This document shows, piece by piece, positions 26,147-36,141 of a stretch of 64,000 bases of DNA; the stretch's first letter is position 1, and each line of letters starts with the position of its first letter. Source of the stretch: Nitrososphaerota archaeon (GTDB lineage Archaea > Thermoproteota > Nitrososphaeria > Nitrososphaerales > Nitrosopumilaceae); assembly GCA_028866655.1 (NCBI GenBank), contig JAGWHQ010000002.1, positions 62,001-126,000 on the forward strand. Reading direction: 5' to 3'. The position numbers and the translations under genes were made by a program. The notes beneath the pieces were generated by a model. It was not told the origin of the DNA. It saw nothing but the letters and a program-made list of their open reading frames with translations, and searched no databases.

Positions 26147-26434
26147 TTATCTGAGTCTGCCGGTTTGACGTCTTGAATCAGCTGATCTGATTTTTAGAAT
26201 TCCAAAGTGGATTGCGCATGAAATACAATACCATTTTAGTACTGTTGGTGCTGCAATGTATGCACCTTGAGCTCGCAATTCTTTTGCCAAAGTGTGTTCT
26301 ACAAGATTTAATCTTGATGTTACTTTCTTTGCCTTGTCTCGTGGAACTGTGGCACCGCAGTTTGTACACTGGATACGATCTGAGGAACCCTTTCCTCCCT
26401 TCTTTCTTCCACGACTAGCGCGCTTTAGTGGCAT
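26147..26434 (-). CDS. rps26e: Ribosomal protein S26e
   Basis: 95 aa small-subunit protein found in eukaryotes and some archaeal phyla. Basic N-terminus (LKRASRGRKKGGKG), zinc ribbon cysteines CTNCGA and CISCA, and the block VPRDKAKK. Box A GTTATAAAG centred 26 nt before the ATG; leaderless. Confidence 0.92.
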   Translation of the reverse strand: MPLKRASRGRKKGGKGSSDRIQCTNCGATVPRDKAKKVTSRLNLVEHTLAKELRAQGAYIAAPTVLKWYCISCAIHFGILKIRSADSRRQTGRLR

Positions 26435-26747
26435 GTTTTACCTGTATAGAGCCTCTTTATAACGATATTTGACGGTCTGGTTTTGTCAAATTTCTGCTCT
26501 ACCTAACAAATTTTTGTCCGTTATCGGGTCCTTCAAAAATCTGAATGTGTAAAGTTGATGAAATATCTTGGTTTGATTTGTTAAAATTTAAATTTCGTAT
26601 GATTATAGATTGAAATGTGCGCGGCCTTTGCAATGTCTGCCTAAGCTCTAATGTTGAGATTGTTATAGTAAAGGGCAATACAATCTGCCAAGCCTGCCTG
26701 GATAGTCAGAAAAAGGCCTAAATGGAAAGGTATAGGCATCAAATCAA
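26435..26747. other. 313-bp intergenic stretch, divergent promoters and possible small RNA
   Basis: Contains the rps26e box A at 26456-26463 and, at the other end, the pfkB promoter region. In the middle a box A-like TTAAAATTTAAATTT (about 26580-26594) precedes a segment richer in GC with a 7-bp inverted repeat (AGATTGT 26657-26663 / ACAATCT 26680-26686). No convincing ORF or tRNA. Confidence 0.3.
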
Positions 26748-27623
26748 ATGAAGGTTGCAATATTTTCACATTGTACAATAGATGAGATATCGCAAAATGG
26801 AACAGTAGTTGAAACTGCTGGCGGCCCTGCATGCTATTGTGGACTGACTGCAAAAAACATGAAGTTTGAAATTGATATTCATACCAAAGTGGGTACTGAT
26901 TTTACATTCAAATCTGAACTTGAAAAAAAAGGAATTTTTCTTTCACAGAATTCCATATCTGAAACACCAACCACTAGATTCTTGCTGAATGTATTTGGAA
27001 CCGAGCGCGATCTTTATCTTAAAGCAAAATGCGACCCAATTGAATCAATAAAGTCTGATGCAGATGGTGCTATTGTAAGCCCTGTCTTTGATGAAGTATC
27101 TGAAGATACGTTGGATAACATCAAAGAAAACTTTGACTTTACGTTACTTGACCCTCAAGGATATCTGCGTCGCGTAGCAAGTGATAACAAAGTTTTTTTT
27201 GAAAAAACCCTACTTGATTTGTCTCACATAACTGCAATCAAGGCAGATCCTGATGAAGCGTTTTATCTTACTGGCCTGAAGGAAAAAGAAGCAATGCTTG
27301 CATTGCAAAAAAAAGGCGTCAAACATGTGCTTTACACCAACAAACAAAACATCACAATGCTTGTAAAAGACAGAATGTATCACTTGAAAATTCCAAATAT
27401 GACAATAGCAGACACTACGGGTGTTGGAGATATTTTCTGTGCATCCTTTACTTGCTCTTATTTGAAAGAAAATGATCCTATCTGGGCAATCTGTTTTGCA
27501 GTGGGTGCAGCACAAGCAGCTCTTGAGGCTCGTACAACTGGTCTTGACAAGGTTCCAGCCGGAGGAGATACTGAGAGAAACGCAGCATATCTTTACAATC
27601 TAATGCAGTTCTCAAGTGTCTAA
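26748..27623 (+). CDS. PfkB-family carbohydrate/nucleoside kinase
   Basis: 291 aa. The PfkB signature 2 reads DTTGVGDIFCASF, giving the anion hole and catalytic Asp; the N-terminal GGPACYCGLTA is the substrate-side glycine motif. Substrate not determinable (ribokinase, inositol or nucleoside kinases all possible). First gene of a two-gene unit with the NAD kinase (31-bp gap). Confidence 0.85.
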   Translation: MKVAIFSHCTIDEISQNGTVVETAGGPACYCGLTAKNMKFEIDIHTKVGTDFTFKSELEKKGIFLSQNSISETPTTRFLLNVFGTERDLYLKAKCDPIESIKSDADGAIVSPVFDEVSEDTLDNIKENFDFTLLDPQGYLRRVASDNKVFFEKTLLDLSHITAIKADPDEAFYLTGLKEKEAMLALQKKGVKHVLYTNKQNITMLVKDRMYHLKIPNMTIADTTGVGDIFCASFTCSYLKENDPIWAICFAVGAAQAALEARTTGLDKVPAGGDTERNAAYLYNLMQFSSV

Positions 27624-27638
27624 GCTTTTATTGTGTAA

Positions 27639-27645
27639 GGGGTGA
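27639..27645 (+). promoter_or_regulatory. Shine-Dalgarno site of nadK
   Basis: GGGGTGA, 9 nt before the GTG start of the NAD kinase gene. An internal gene with a Shine-Dalgarno site fits co-transcription with the upstream PfkB kinase. Confidence 0.55.
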
Positions 27646-27654
27646 ATCAAATCT

Positions 27655-28647
27655 GTGAAAGTTGCAATCTACAGTCAAGACCAAGAACAGACTGTAAAAT
27701 CAATAAAGCTCTCACTTGAAAGCCATGGTATCGAGTCTGTAAATGTCGGGAAAAAACCTCTTGGTAAAGACATTGACTATGTAATAGTGACTGGTGGAGA
27801 CCGTGGAGTTCGAAAATATTTTCATCATGTCACAGATTCTACAATTCCAGTTCTTGGAATAAATGAATACGAGTCTAGTGGATTTTTAGCCCAGACTGAT
27901 CTTAAACAATTTCCAACATACCTTAACAGATTAAAGAAAGGTGATTTTTCAATTGAGGCTTTGCCACGAGTTGGTGTAAAAATTGATGGAAAACAAATCT
28001 ATCCTGCACTAAATGATGTTGCAATATTTTCTTCAAAGAGTGCTACATTAGTAGAACATGTCATGCGCGTAAATGGGGAAGAGCTGTGGCATGACAGCAG
28101 TGATGGTCTTATCATATCTACTCCAATTGGATCTTCAGCATATTCCATGTCTGCAGGTGGCCCTACAATATATCAAAACTCAAAGGTTTTTTGCATCGTT
28201 TCAGTAAACTCGCTTGATATCACAAGACGTCCACTCATAGTTCCAGAAGATGCTTTTATTGAAATCGATGACATTTCCTCCAGTCTCCGTTGTGAAGTTG
28301 TAATTGATGGAAAGGACAGATTCAAAGTTGACAAGACTGTAGTCTGTACAAAGTTTCCATTGCCTGCAAGTGTAATTCGTATGAAAAAAGATTCTGCTAC
28401 AGTATCTGCTTTGGCTAAAAAAGTAAAACTTGCAGACGAGCTCTTGAACATGCCTCCAAGCTCCAAGTTGTTGCTCAAAACTCTAGAGTATGAAGGCTCT
28501 CTTACTCAAAAAGAGTTGGCAGAAAAGACACTACTTCCAGACAGAACTGTCAGACTAGCACTAAGCCATTTGCTTGAAAAGGGATATGTCAAAAGAAGAG
28601 TGTCACTTCGTGATACTCGACAGAGAATATACGAAATTCCAAAATAA
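27655..28647 (+). CDS. nadK: NAD kinase with C-terminal winged-helix domain
   Basis: 330 aa. Residues 1-255 are an ATP-NAD kinase: the NAD-binding segments ALNDVAIF and DGLIISTPIGSSAYSMSAGGP are intact, but the usual GGDGT motif reads GGDRG at 47-51. Residues about 265-330 form a winged helix-turn-helix (SLTQKELAEKTLLPDRTVRLAL, then a wing with RVSLRDTRQR), not part of standard NAD kinases. It phosphorylates NAD to NADP; the extra domain could bind DNA or just mediate oligomerisation. Ends 3 bp from convergent pyrG. Confidence 0.88.
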   Translation: MKVAIYSQDQEQTVKSIKLSLESHGIESVNVGKKPLGKDIDYVIVTGGDRGVRKYFHHVTDSTIPVLGINEYESSGFLAQTDLKQFPTYLNRLKKGDFSIEALPRVGVKIDGKQIYPALNDVAIFSSKSATLVEHVMRVNGEELWHDSSDGLIISTPIGSSAYSMSAGGPTIYQNSKVFCIVSVNSLDITRRPLIVPEDAFIEIDDISSSLRCEVVIDGKDRFKVDKTVVCTKFPLPASVIRMKKDSATVSALAKKVKLADELLNMPPSSKLLLKTLEYEGSLTQKELAEKTLLPDRTVRLALSHLLEKGYVKRRVSLRDTRQRIYEIPK

Positions 28648-28650
28648 ATT

Positions 28651-30267
28651 CTAGGCACTAGAGGATGCCCTAATGAATGCCTCGAATGACTCTTCAGGGT
28701 ATCCTGGCCTGCTGCTAAATTCTGGGTGGTATTGTACTCCTAGATAGAATTTGTGATTTGGAATCTCTAATACTTCCATGCGTTTTTTGTTGTCACTATA
28801 TCCTGAAAACTTCATGCCTTTTGAAGAGAACATTTCCAAGTATTTCTGATTAAACTCAAATCGATGTCTGTGTCTTTTGTGAATCTTTGTGGATTTGTAA
28901 AGTTTGAATGCAATGGTATTTTCCTCAACTGTAATCTCATGTGATCCTAGACGCAGTGAACCACCCATGTTTTCAACTGATTTTTGTTCTGGTAAGAGGT
29001 CAATTATGGGATTTTCTGTATTTGGAGCAATCTCTGTAGAGTTGGCATTTGTCAGCCCACAGACATATCTTCCAAATGCTACTGCTGCAAGCTGGAAACC
29101 AAAACAGATTCCAAGATATGGAATATTTTTCTCTCTTGCATAGTTTGCAGTACTGATTATGCCTTCAGAGCCTCTATTTCCAAATCCTCCTGGAACAATT
29201 ATTCCATTATATGCCGCAAGTCTATTCACATCACCGTTTAATTCTTCAGAATCAATCCAATCAATTATCACATCTTTTCCAATTTTGGCACCGGCGTGTT
29301 TTAGTGCATGGTTAACACTTACATAACTATCTGCAAGTTTTACATATTTTCCAATCATTGCAATTCGTACTGATTCTTTTGCGTTTTGAAATGAATTTAT
29401 GATTGCATTCCACTTGTCCCAGTTTGCTGAAGTGTTTACAAGACCAACCTTGCCAAATTTTTTGAATATTACATCAATTATACCCTGATCATACAACATT
29501 TGAGGAACCAAAAGAATAGACTCTGCATCATGACATGAAAATACATCTCGCTCTGTAACGTTTGAAAATAGTGAAATCTTTTTTCTTGCAGCAGTCTCAA
29601 GTGGTCTTGTACATCTTACTGCTAGTAAGTCTGGCTGGATACCGATTCTTCGTAATTCCTGGACACTGTGTTGTGTTGGTTTTGTCTTTTGCTCTCCTAC
29701 TACTTCAAGAGATGGGGCAAGTGTGACATGTACAAAAATTACATTTTCTGGTCCTTCCTCAAGTCTCATCTGTCTTAGGGCCTCAAGAAATGGGAGGCTC
29801 TCAATATCTCCAACTGTTCCTCCACACTCTATTACAAGCATGTCAAGATTCTCACTTTTTACTATCTTTCTTATTCTTTCCTTGATTGCATCTGTAACAT
29901 GAGGGATGATCTGAACACAAGCCCCCAGGTATTCTCCTCGTCTTTCGGCATCTATCACACTAGAGTAAATTTGAGCAGTAGTAATGTTGTGGGTCTTTAG
30001 CATGTTTTGATTGAGAAACCTTTCATAGTTTCCAATATCCATGTCGCATTCTCCACCGTCCTCAGTAACATAGACCTCACCATGTGCTATGGGGTTCATT
30101 GTACCTGCATCATAGTTCAGATATGGATCAAATTTTACACAAGAGACTTTTTGGTTAGAAAGTTGAAGTAACTTTGCAATAGATGATGAAACAACACCTT
30201 TTCCAAGACCAGACATGACTCCGCCTGTCACAAAAATGTATTTTGTAGATTCTGTCTGCATATCCAT
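28651..30267 (-). CDS. pyrG: CTP synthase
   Basis: 538 aa. N-terminal synthase domain (YIFVTGGVMSGLGKGV, KFDPYLNYDAGTMNP, HGEVYVTEDGGE) and C-terminal glutaminase (nucleophile in LGICFGFQLAA; His/Glu in QYHPEFSSRP). Makes CTP from UTP. Lies 25 bp downstream of trpA on the same strand and may be read from the trp operon. Confidence 0.96.
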   Translation of the reverse strand: MDMQTESTKYIFVTGGVMSGLGKGVVSSSIAKLLQLSNQKVSCVKFDPYLNYDAGTMNPIAHGEVYVTEDGGECDMDIGNYERFLNQNMLKTHNITTAQIYSSVIDAERRGEYLGACVQIIPHVTDAIKERIRKIVKSENLDMLVIECGGTVGDIESLPFLEALRQMRLEEGPENVIFVHVTLAPSLEVVGEQKTKPTQHSVQELRRIGIQPDLLAVRCTRPLETAARKKISLFSNVTERDVFSCHDAESILLVPQMLYDQGIIDVIFKKFGKVGLVNTSANWDKWNAIINSFQNAKESVRIAMIGKYVKLADSYVSVNHALKHAGAKIGKDVIIDWIDSEELNGDVNRLAAYNGIIVPGGFGNRGSEGIISTANYAREKNIPYLGICFGFQLAAVAFGRYVCGLTNANSTEIAPNTENPIIDLLPEQKSVENMGGSLRLGSHEITVEENTIAFKLYKSTKIHKRHRHRFEFNQKYLEMFSSKGMKFSGYSDNKKRMEVLEIPNHKFYLGVQYHPEFSSRPGYPEESFEAFIRASSSA

Positions 30268-30292
30268 GATGGATTTGAGATCCTTTTATTTC

Positions 30293-31099
30293 TTATTCTG
30301 CAATTGTAGATTTCTTTAGGCTTGAGGTAAACTGTCCGATCTTATTTTCGATCTTTTCTGCAAGTGTGTTTTCCATCAACCTCAAAAATGCACTTCCTAC
30401 AATTATTGCGTCAGCTCCTGATTTTATTATGAATCTTGCTTGGTCTGGGTTGCTGACTCCAAATCCAACTCCTAGTGGAATTTTTCCACCCAGTAACTTT
30501 TTCGTATTTTTAATTGCATGTGTTGTATAGTTTTGAAATTGTTGCTGTCCTCCAGTGGTCCCAAATATCGATACTAGATATAGAAAACCTGATGACGAAT
30601 CTGCAATTTTTTTTATTCTATCTGGAGAAGTGTTTGGAGAGATTAAGAATATGACATCCATCTTGTTTTTCTTGGCTGCTTGCAAGAACTCTTTTGATTC
30701 ATTGATTGACATGTCAGGAAGTATCAATCCGTCAATTCCTGCATTTTTTACTGTGGATATGAATTTGTCATATCCGTGTCTATACAAGATATTTGTATAT
30801 GTCATCAAAATTAGCGGAAGGTCTGTCTCCTTGCGAATTTTTTTTACTAGTGACAGAAACTTGTCAAGATTCATGCCTTTTTGTAATGCCTGAAATCCTG
30901 CATGCTGAATTACAGGTCCGTCTGCCAAGGGGTCTGAAAATGGCATCCCAAGTTCAATGATATCAGCACCCCCTTTTACAAATCCTCTTACTGCAGAAAG
31001 CGTATCTTTCTCACTTGGAAAACCTGCCATGACATATGTAATCAGGGCTTTTTGGTTCTTTGACCTGAGGTCTTGGAACTTAATTTTTATTCTTGACAT
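30293..31099 (-). CDS. trpA: Tryptophan synthase alpha subunit
   Basis: 268 aa TIM barrel that cleaves indole-glycerol phosphate. Conserved [18 protein letters not shown] (catalytic Glu and Asp), [30 protein letters not shown]. Overlaps trpB by 20 bp; last trp gene of the operon. Confidence 0.96.
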   Translation of the reverse strand: MSRIKIKFQDLRSKNQKALITYVMAGFPSEKDTLSAVRGFVKGGADIIELGMPFSDPLADGPVIQHAGFQALQKGMNLDKFLSLVKKIRKETDLPLILMTYTNILYRHGYDKFISTVKNAGIDGLILPDMSINESKEFLQAAKKNKMDVIFLISPNTSPDRIKKIADSSSGFLYLVSIFGTTGGQQQFQNYTTHAIKNTKKLLGGKIPLGVGFGVSNPDQARFIIKSGADAIIVGSAFLRLMENTLAEKIENKIGQFTSSLKKSTIAE

Positions 31100-32282
31100 T
31101 TTTACTCAAATATCTCCCAACTTCTTCAACATCCTTGTCTCCTCTGCCTGATAGTGTTACAACAATACTTTCACTCTTTGGCATGTTTCTTGCAATCTTT
31201 ATTGCATATGCAATTGCATGAGCAGATTCTAGTGCTGGTATAATTCCTTCATGTTTTGAGAGCAAGAGAAATGCTTCTATTGCTTCCTTGTCATTTACTG
31301 CATCATACTTGACTCTCTTTGCATCTTTTAGATACGAGTGCTCTGGACCTACTCCTGGATAATCTAGTCCTGCTGATACACTATGTGTCTCACTAATTTG
31401 TCCTTCTTTATCTTGTAAAAGATATGTTAGCATGCCATGGAGAACTCCTTTTGATCCACCAACTAGAGTTGCAGAGTGGTGACCACTCTTAATTCCTTCA
31501 CCACCTGCTTCAACACCAAACATTTTAGTATCTTCATCAATTAGTGGATAAAATGTTCCAATTGCATTTGACCCTCCCCCTACACAAGCTACAACGGAAT
31601 CAGGAGATTTCTTTTCAAGTTTTTTCATCTGGACAAGAATTTCATCTCCAATGACTGATTGGAAATCTCTTACCATTACGGGGTATGGGTGTGGACCTAC
31701 TGCAGATCCTAAAAGATAGTATGTTGATTTTACATTTGTAATCCAATCTCGTATTGCTTCATTGATTGCGTCTTTCAAAGTCTGAGTTCCTTCTTTTACT
31801 GGGTGGACTTTGGAGCCAAGCAAGTTCATTCTAAATACATTTAGCTTTTGCCTCTGGGTGTCTTTGTAACCCATGTATACTTCCCCATTCATTCCAAGTA
31901 CCGAGCATGCCATGGCAGTTGCAACCCCGTGTTGCCCTGCTCCAGTTTCTGCAATGATCCTCTTCTTTTTCATTCTCTTTGCAAGAAGGCCCTGGCCTAG
32001 AGTATTGTTGATCTTGTGAGCCCCTCCGTGCAACAAGTCTTCTCTTTTGAGATAGATCTTTGCACCCCCTGCAAATTTTGTTAAATTCTTGGCCAAGTAT
32101 AGTGGTGTAGGCCTTCCGGCATACTGGGTCAGGTAATATTGTAATTCTTTTTTAAATTCTACATCATCTTTGTATTTTAGGTATGCTTGCTCTAATTCTT
32201 CCACTGCGGGAACTAGGGTCTCAGGAATGTATCTTCCGCCAAACTCTCCGAATTTGCCATTCTTGGGATATTTGAGTTTCAT
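31080..32282 (-). CDS. trpB: Tryptophan synthase beta subunit
   Basis: 400 aa PLP enzyme of TrpB1 type. PLP lysine in [15 protein letters not shown]; phosphate loop [28 protein letters not shown] at the N-terminus. Start overlaps the trpC stop by 4 bp (ATGA). Confidence 0.97.
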   Translation of the reverse strand: MKLKYPKNGKFGEFGGRYIPETLVPAVEELEQAYLKYKDDVEFKKELQYYLTQYAGRPTPLYLAKNLTKFAGGAKIYLKREDLLHGGAHKINNTLGQGLLAKRMKKKRIIAETGAGQHGVATAMACSVLGMNGEVYMGYKDTQRQKLNVFRMNLLGSKVHPVKEGTQTLKDAINEAIRDWITNVKSTYYLLGSAVGPHPYPVMVRDFQSVIGDEILVQMKKLEKKSPDSVVACVGGGSNAIGTFYPLIDEDTKMFGVEAGGEGIKSGHHSATLVGGSKGVLHGMLTYLLQDKEGQISETHSVSAGLDYPGVGPEHSYLKDAKRVKYDAVNDKEAIEAFLLLSKHEGIIPALESAHAIAYAIKIARNMPKSESIVVTLSGRGDKDVEEVGRYLSKNVKNKN

Positions 32283-33052
32283 ATTGCTGACACCAACTCT
32301 GACACTAGTCCCTTGATATCTTTACTCTTCATTATGCTACTGCCAACCAAGAAAGCATCTGCACCACACTTGTCCAGAAACTTGATGTCTTTTGGAGATT
32401 CTACCCCGCTTTCAGATATCACGATTCGTTTTTCATCTCTATCTTTCAATATGGATTTGGTTGTGTCAAGGTCAATCTCAAGAGTATCTAGGTTACGGTT
32501 GTTTATGCCAAGTATGTCTGCGTGTGTCTTTGTAGACTCTGTAAATTCTTTTTTTGTGTGCGATTCAAGTAATACTAGCAAGTTCTTTTTGTGTGCATAT
32601 GATACAAATTCGTCAATGTCTTTTGCAAATTTCTTGTCAAATATTGCTTGAATCAAAAGAATGACATCTGCACCAAGTTTTTCAGCAGCATCGATTTGTA
32701 TCTTGTCAACTATGATATCTTTCATCAATAATGGGACCTTGATCTTTTTTCTAATCTTTGTAAAATAATCGGGTGAGCCGTTAAACAAGTATGGTTGTGT
32801 CAAAACTGACAACCCGACTGCACCTCCCTCTACCATTTGGTTTGCAATGGTAACAGGATCTGATACATCTCTTATATTTCCAAGTGACGGTGATGAAAAC
32901 TTTACTTCGGTAATCAATGATGCATGTTTGTTGTTTTTGATTTGATTGATCAGATTTTGTTTTGACTTGGGGGTATTGTAATTGATCTCATACGTTCCAT
33001 CGTTTATTGCCTTTTGTGAATTCTTGGCAAGTTTTTCTAGCATGTCTTTCAT
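32279..33052 (-). CDS. trpC: Indole-3-glycerol phosphate synthase
   Basis: 257 aa TIM barrel. Family blocks [42 protein letters not shown] and [13 protein letters not shown] carry the catalytic Lys and Glu residues. Overlaps trpD by 4 bp. No separate or fused trpF is seen between trpC and trpB. Confidence 0.95.
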   Translation of the reverse strand: MKDMLEKLAKNSQKAINDGTYEINYNTPKSKQNLINQIKNNKHASLITEVKFSSPSLGNIRDVSDPVTIANQMVEGGAVGLSVLTQPYLFNGSPDYFTKIRKKIKVPLLMKDIIVDKIQIDAAEKLGADVILLIQAIFDKKFAKDIDEFVSYAHKKNLLVLLESHTKKEFTESTKTHADILGINNRNLDTLEIDLDTTKSILKDRDEKRIVISESGVESPKDIKFLDKCGADAFLVGSSIMKSKDIKGLVSELVSAI

Positions 33053-34095
33053 TTTTTCTCAAAAGTCTCCAACTTTGTCACATCTCCGCAATGTTTTACA
33101 AAGTCTTTGAAGAGATTGTATGCCTTGCCATTTTTAATTGATTGCAGTGAAATCTCTAATGCTTCGTCAAATTTCTCTGAAAATCCTCCTACAATCAATC
33201 CTGCTGCAGCATTGAGTGCGGTTATCTCAATCATTGTCTTCTTGGCAGTTCCATCCAAGACTGTAACAAAGGCGTTTATTGCATCATCTTTTGTTGAGAT
33301 CTGAAAATCAGAAAGTTTTGCCTTGACTAGACCAAGTTCTGCAGGGTCAAGTACAGAGCTTGTGACTTCGCCCTTGTTTAGTTGGTAAATGTAATTTTTG
33401 GACGTGGTGGACAATTCATCAAGACCATCTTCAGAGATTACAGTCATCACGTTTGTAGATCCTCTTGATTCTAAAAGGGATACCACACGATTGAGATACT
33501 CTTTTGAATATACTCCTACAAGTTGGTGTTTTACTTGGGCTGGATTGCACAAGGGACCAAGCAAATTAAATGCGGTTCTCTTGCCTAGACGTTTTCTTGC
33601 CTCTGAAACATTTTTCATAGCAGGATGAAACTTGGGGGCAAACATGAATCCAATTCCAAACTTTTCAATTATTTCTTGAACTTGGTTTGGTTCCATGTTA
33701 AGGTCGTATCCAAAATATTCGAAAATATCAGCACTTCCACTTGTACCAGAAACTGACCTGTTTCCATGCTTGGCAACTACAACTCCTGATGCTGCAATGA
33801 CAAATGATGCAGTGGTTGAAATGTTGAATGTGTGCATCCGGTCTCCCCCAGTACCGCAGACATCGATGATGTTTTGATCTATTTTTGGATGTATGTGCAC
33901 CGAATTTTGCTGCATCTTGTCAAGCATTGCAGCAAGTTCTTGATCAGTCTCTCCCTTTTCTGTCAATGCTTCAAGAAAACTTGTAGTCTCGTCAACAGAA
34001 ACTTTTCCAGTCAATATTTCATCCATGACTTGGGACATTTCGTCATGAATGAGGTTCTTGCTTGAAGACATTTTTGTGATATATTCTGTGATCAT
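33049..34095 (-). CDS. trpD: Anthranilate phosphoribosyltransferase
   Basis: 348 aa. PRPP-binding CGTGGDRMHTFNIST, KHGNRSVSGTSGSAD, GPLCNPAQVKHQLVGVYS; all typical. Overlaps trpG by 4 bp. The first possible start (MITEYITKM) is used; Met9 is an alternative. Confidence 0.96.
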   Translation of the reverse strand: MITEYITKMSSSKNLIHDEMSQVMDEILTGKVSVDETTSFLEALTEKGETDQELAAMLDKMQQNSVHIHPKIDQNIIDVCGTGGDRMHTFNISTTASFVIAASGVVVAKHGNRSVSGTSGSADIFEYFGYDLNMEPNQVQEIIEKFGIGFMFAPKFHPAMKNVSEARKRLGKRTAFNLLGPLCNPAQVKHQLVGVYSKEYLNRVVSLLESRGSTNVMTVISEDGLDELSTTSKNYIYQLNKGEVTSSVLDPAELGLVKAKLSDFQISTKDDAINAFVTVLDGTAKKTMIEITALNAAAGLIVGGFSEKFDEALEISLQSIKNGKAYNLFKDFVKHCGDVTKLETFEKK

Positions 34096-34679
34096 TTTTG
34101 CACCAATTTGATAAAGTTACTTAGAATCTTTTTGCCTTCACTAGTCATTATTGACTCGGGGTGGAACTGGACTCCCTCGATTAGATATTTTTTATGACTA
34201 ATTGCCATTATCTCCTTGTCATCTTGTGCTATGGCAGTAACCTGAAGGTCGTCTGGAATTATTGTCTTGTCTCCTACAAGTGAATGATATCGTGTTGCTC
34301 TAAATGGATTCTGTACTCCCTCAAAGAGTGGTGATTTGATGTGCTCTACGGGACTTGTCTTTCCATGTCTTACATTTCCTGCGTTGACAACTTTGCCACC
34401 AAATGCATGTATGATTCCTTGATGACCAAGACACACTCCAAGTATTGGTTTTGTAGGACCAAGTTCCTTGATTACCTTGGTACATATTCCAAAATATTTT
34501 TCATCTTCTGGCGTTCCAGGTCCTGGGGAAATTATTATTGCATCGTAGTTTCCTTTCTTGATATCATCAATTGTTACCTTGTCATTTCTGATTACATCTG
34601 ATTCAACATTTAGTTCGCCAAGTAATTGTGCAATGTTGTACACAAATGAATCATAATTGTCAATTATCAAGAATTTCAT
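34092..34679 (-). CDS. trpG: Anthranilate synthase glutaminase subunit
   Basis: 195 aa class I glutamine amidotransferase. Nucleophile in ILGVCLGHQGI, His/Glu in GVQFHPESIM, oxyanion region ISPGPGTPED. ATG 34679 (MKFLIIDNYDSFVYN) overlaps the trpE stop by 4 bp; an upstream in-frame extension into trpE looks spurious. Confidence 0.95.
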   Translation of the reverse strand: MKFLIIDNYDSFVYNIAQLLGELNVESDVIRNDKVTIDDIKKGNYDAIIISPGPGTPEDEKYFGICTKVIKELGPTKPILGVCLGHQGIIHAFGGKVVNAGNVRHGKTSPVEHIKSPLFEGVQNPFRATRYHSLVGDKTIIPDDLQVTAIAQDDKEIMAISHKKYLIEGVQFHPESIMTSEGKKILSNFIKLVQK

Positions 34680-36043
34680 CTTGTTGCCTCCTTTAGGGCT
34701 GTTATCATTGCATTTGCCTTGTGCTCTGTCTCCATCCATTCATTTTGTGCTATTGAATCTGTAACGATACCTGCTCCTGTCTGGACAAAACCCTTTGAGC
34801 CGTTCATGAAGATGCTTCTTATTCCAATTGCAAAATCACAGCAGCCATTGAATGAAAAATATCCTATTGCTCCAGCATAAGGTCCTCTTGCATCTGGCTC
34901 CAACTCATCAATTATCTCCATTGCTCGTATCTTTGGTGCACCTGATACTGTTCCTGCTGGAAAGACTGCCTTCATGGCATCATACATGTCGTATTTTTTA
35001 TCCAAGGTTCCAACAACATGAGTCACAATGTGTTGTACATGGCTGAATTTTTTTACAGCCATCAATTCTTTGACATGTACAGAACCGTATTTGCACACTC
35101 TGCCAATGTCGTTTCTGCCAAGGTCTACTAGCATAGTATGCTCTGCAAGTTCTTTTTCATCATGCAACAGTTCATTTTTTAGTTCTTCATTTCTTTTCTC
35201 ATCATTTGTAATTGGTCTTGTACCTGCAATGGGAAATGTCTCAACTTGACTTCCTGTAATACGTAACAACATTTCCGGGCTAGAGCCAATTATGGTTCTT
35301 TTTCCTAGTTTCATGTGGTAAAGATATGGCGATGGATTTATCTGGCGCAGAATTTTGTATACTTTGAGATAATCACCATCTGCATCAAAATTAAATTTCC
35401 TTGAGAGTACTACTTGGAAAATATCTCCATCATGAATGTATTTTTTTGCTTGTTTTATCATCTCTGTAAATTGTTCTTGATTTAAATTCTCAGAAATTTC
35501 TGAAACAGAAAACTTGCCACAATCTACATTAACATATGATATTTGATCAATTCTATTTTTATCATAGTAAAAATAAAATGATTTCTTTTCTTTGTTGTCA
35601 TAAAGAATTCCATCTGTATAGATTCCAAACTCCATCAGTGGTTCGTCTGAACCCTTGTGGGCATCTGGAATGTTTTCCCATAGTCTAATTGCATCATAAT
35701 TGATAATTCCGACTGCACCTCCAACGTACCTGTATTTCTGATCAGACACTTGGTATACCAACTTCTTGATCTCAGCCAAGGGATCTCTTGTCTGAATGGT
35801 CATAGAACCTCCGCTCTTGTAATGGAGTACAACTTTGTCAAAATACCCCTTGATGATTATTGATGGGTCAAACCCAATAAGCGATGTCTCTGCTAATTCT
35901 TCTGGACCTGTTAGTGATTCAAAGAAGAAAGAATGTTCGAATTCACGTGATATCTTGTTGTACAGATCAAATTGGGAGCCAGTATAGTCTAGGGATATTA
36001 TCTTAAGGCTTGAATGCCCAAATGTGGCCACCCATGAACACAC
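34676..36043 (-). CDS. trpE: Anthranilate synthase component I
   Basis: 455 aa chorismate-binding enzyme: C-terminal blocks RTIIGSSPEMLLRI, PIAGTRPITNDEKRNEEL, LVDLGRNDIGRVCKYG, FPAGTVSGAPKIRAMEIIDELE. First gene of trpEGDCBA. The start is uncertain: GTG 36043 (MCSWVATFG) or GTG 36031; a box A TTTTAAAT at about 36058-36065 would put the mRNA start near 36036 and favour 36031, while CTATATC at 36080-36087 would favour 36043. Confidence 0.95.
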   Translation of the reverse strand: MCSWVATFGHSSLKIISLDYTGSQFDLYNKISREFEHSFFFESLTGPEELAETSLIGFDPSIIIKGYFDKVVLHYKSGGSMTIQTRDPLAEIKKLVYQVSDQKYRYVGGAVGIINYDAIRLWENIPDAHKGSDEPLMEFGIYTDGILYDNKEKKSFYFYYDKNRIDQISYVNVDCGKFSVSEISENLNQEQFTEMIKQAKKYIHDGDIFQVVLSRKFNFDADGDYLKVYKILRQINPSPYLYHMKLGKRTIIGSSPEMLLRITGSQVETFPIAGTRPITNDEKRNEELKNELLHDEKELAEHTMLVDLGRNDIGRVCKYGSVHVKELMAVKKFSHVQHIVTHVVGTLDKKYDMYDAMKAVFPAGTVSGAPKIRAMEIIDELEPDARGPYAGAIGYFSFNGCCDFAIGIRSIFMNGSKGFVQTGAGIVTDSIAQNEWMETEHKANAMITALKEATR

Positions 36044-36092
36044 TCATCCTATATCTCTATTTAAAATTAAGCCACATCTGATATAGGTATGT

Positions 36093-36120
36093 TACGGTAT
36101 AGTACGGTACCTTTATATGC
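36093..36120 (+). promoter_or_regulatory. Direct repeat and box A before the 36142 small gene
   Basis: Two TACGGTA copies exactly 10 bp apart (36093-36099, 36103-36109), followed at once by box A CTTTATATGC centred 26 nt before the ATG at 36142. The repeat sits where a transcription activator or BRE-adjacent regulator would bind, and between this gene and divergent trpE. Confidence 0.45.
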
Positions 36121-36141
36121 GATCAGTGTGTATACTTATTC

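Noticed and set aside
36003-36047. A 14-codon ORF overlapping the trpE start that contains one Trp, as a possible trp leader peptide.
   Set aside because: Only one Trp codon, no hairpin, overlaps trpE coding sequence, and box A is too close for its ATG.
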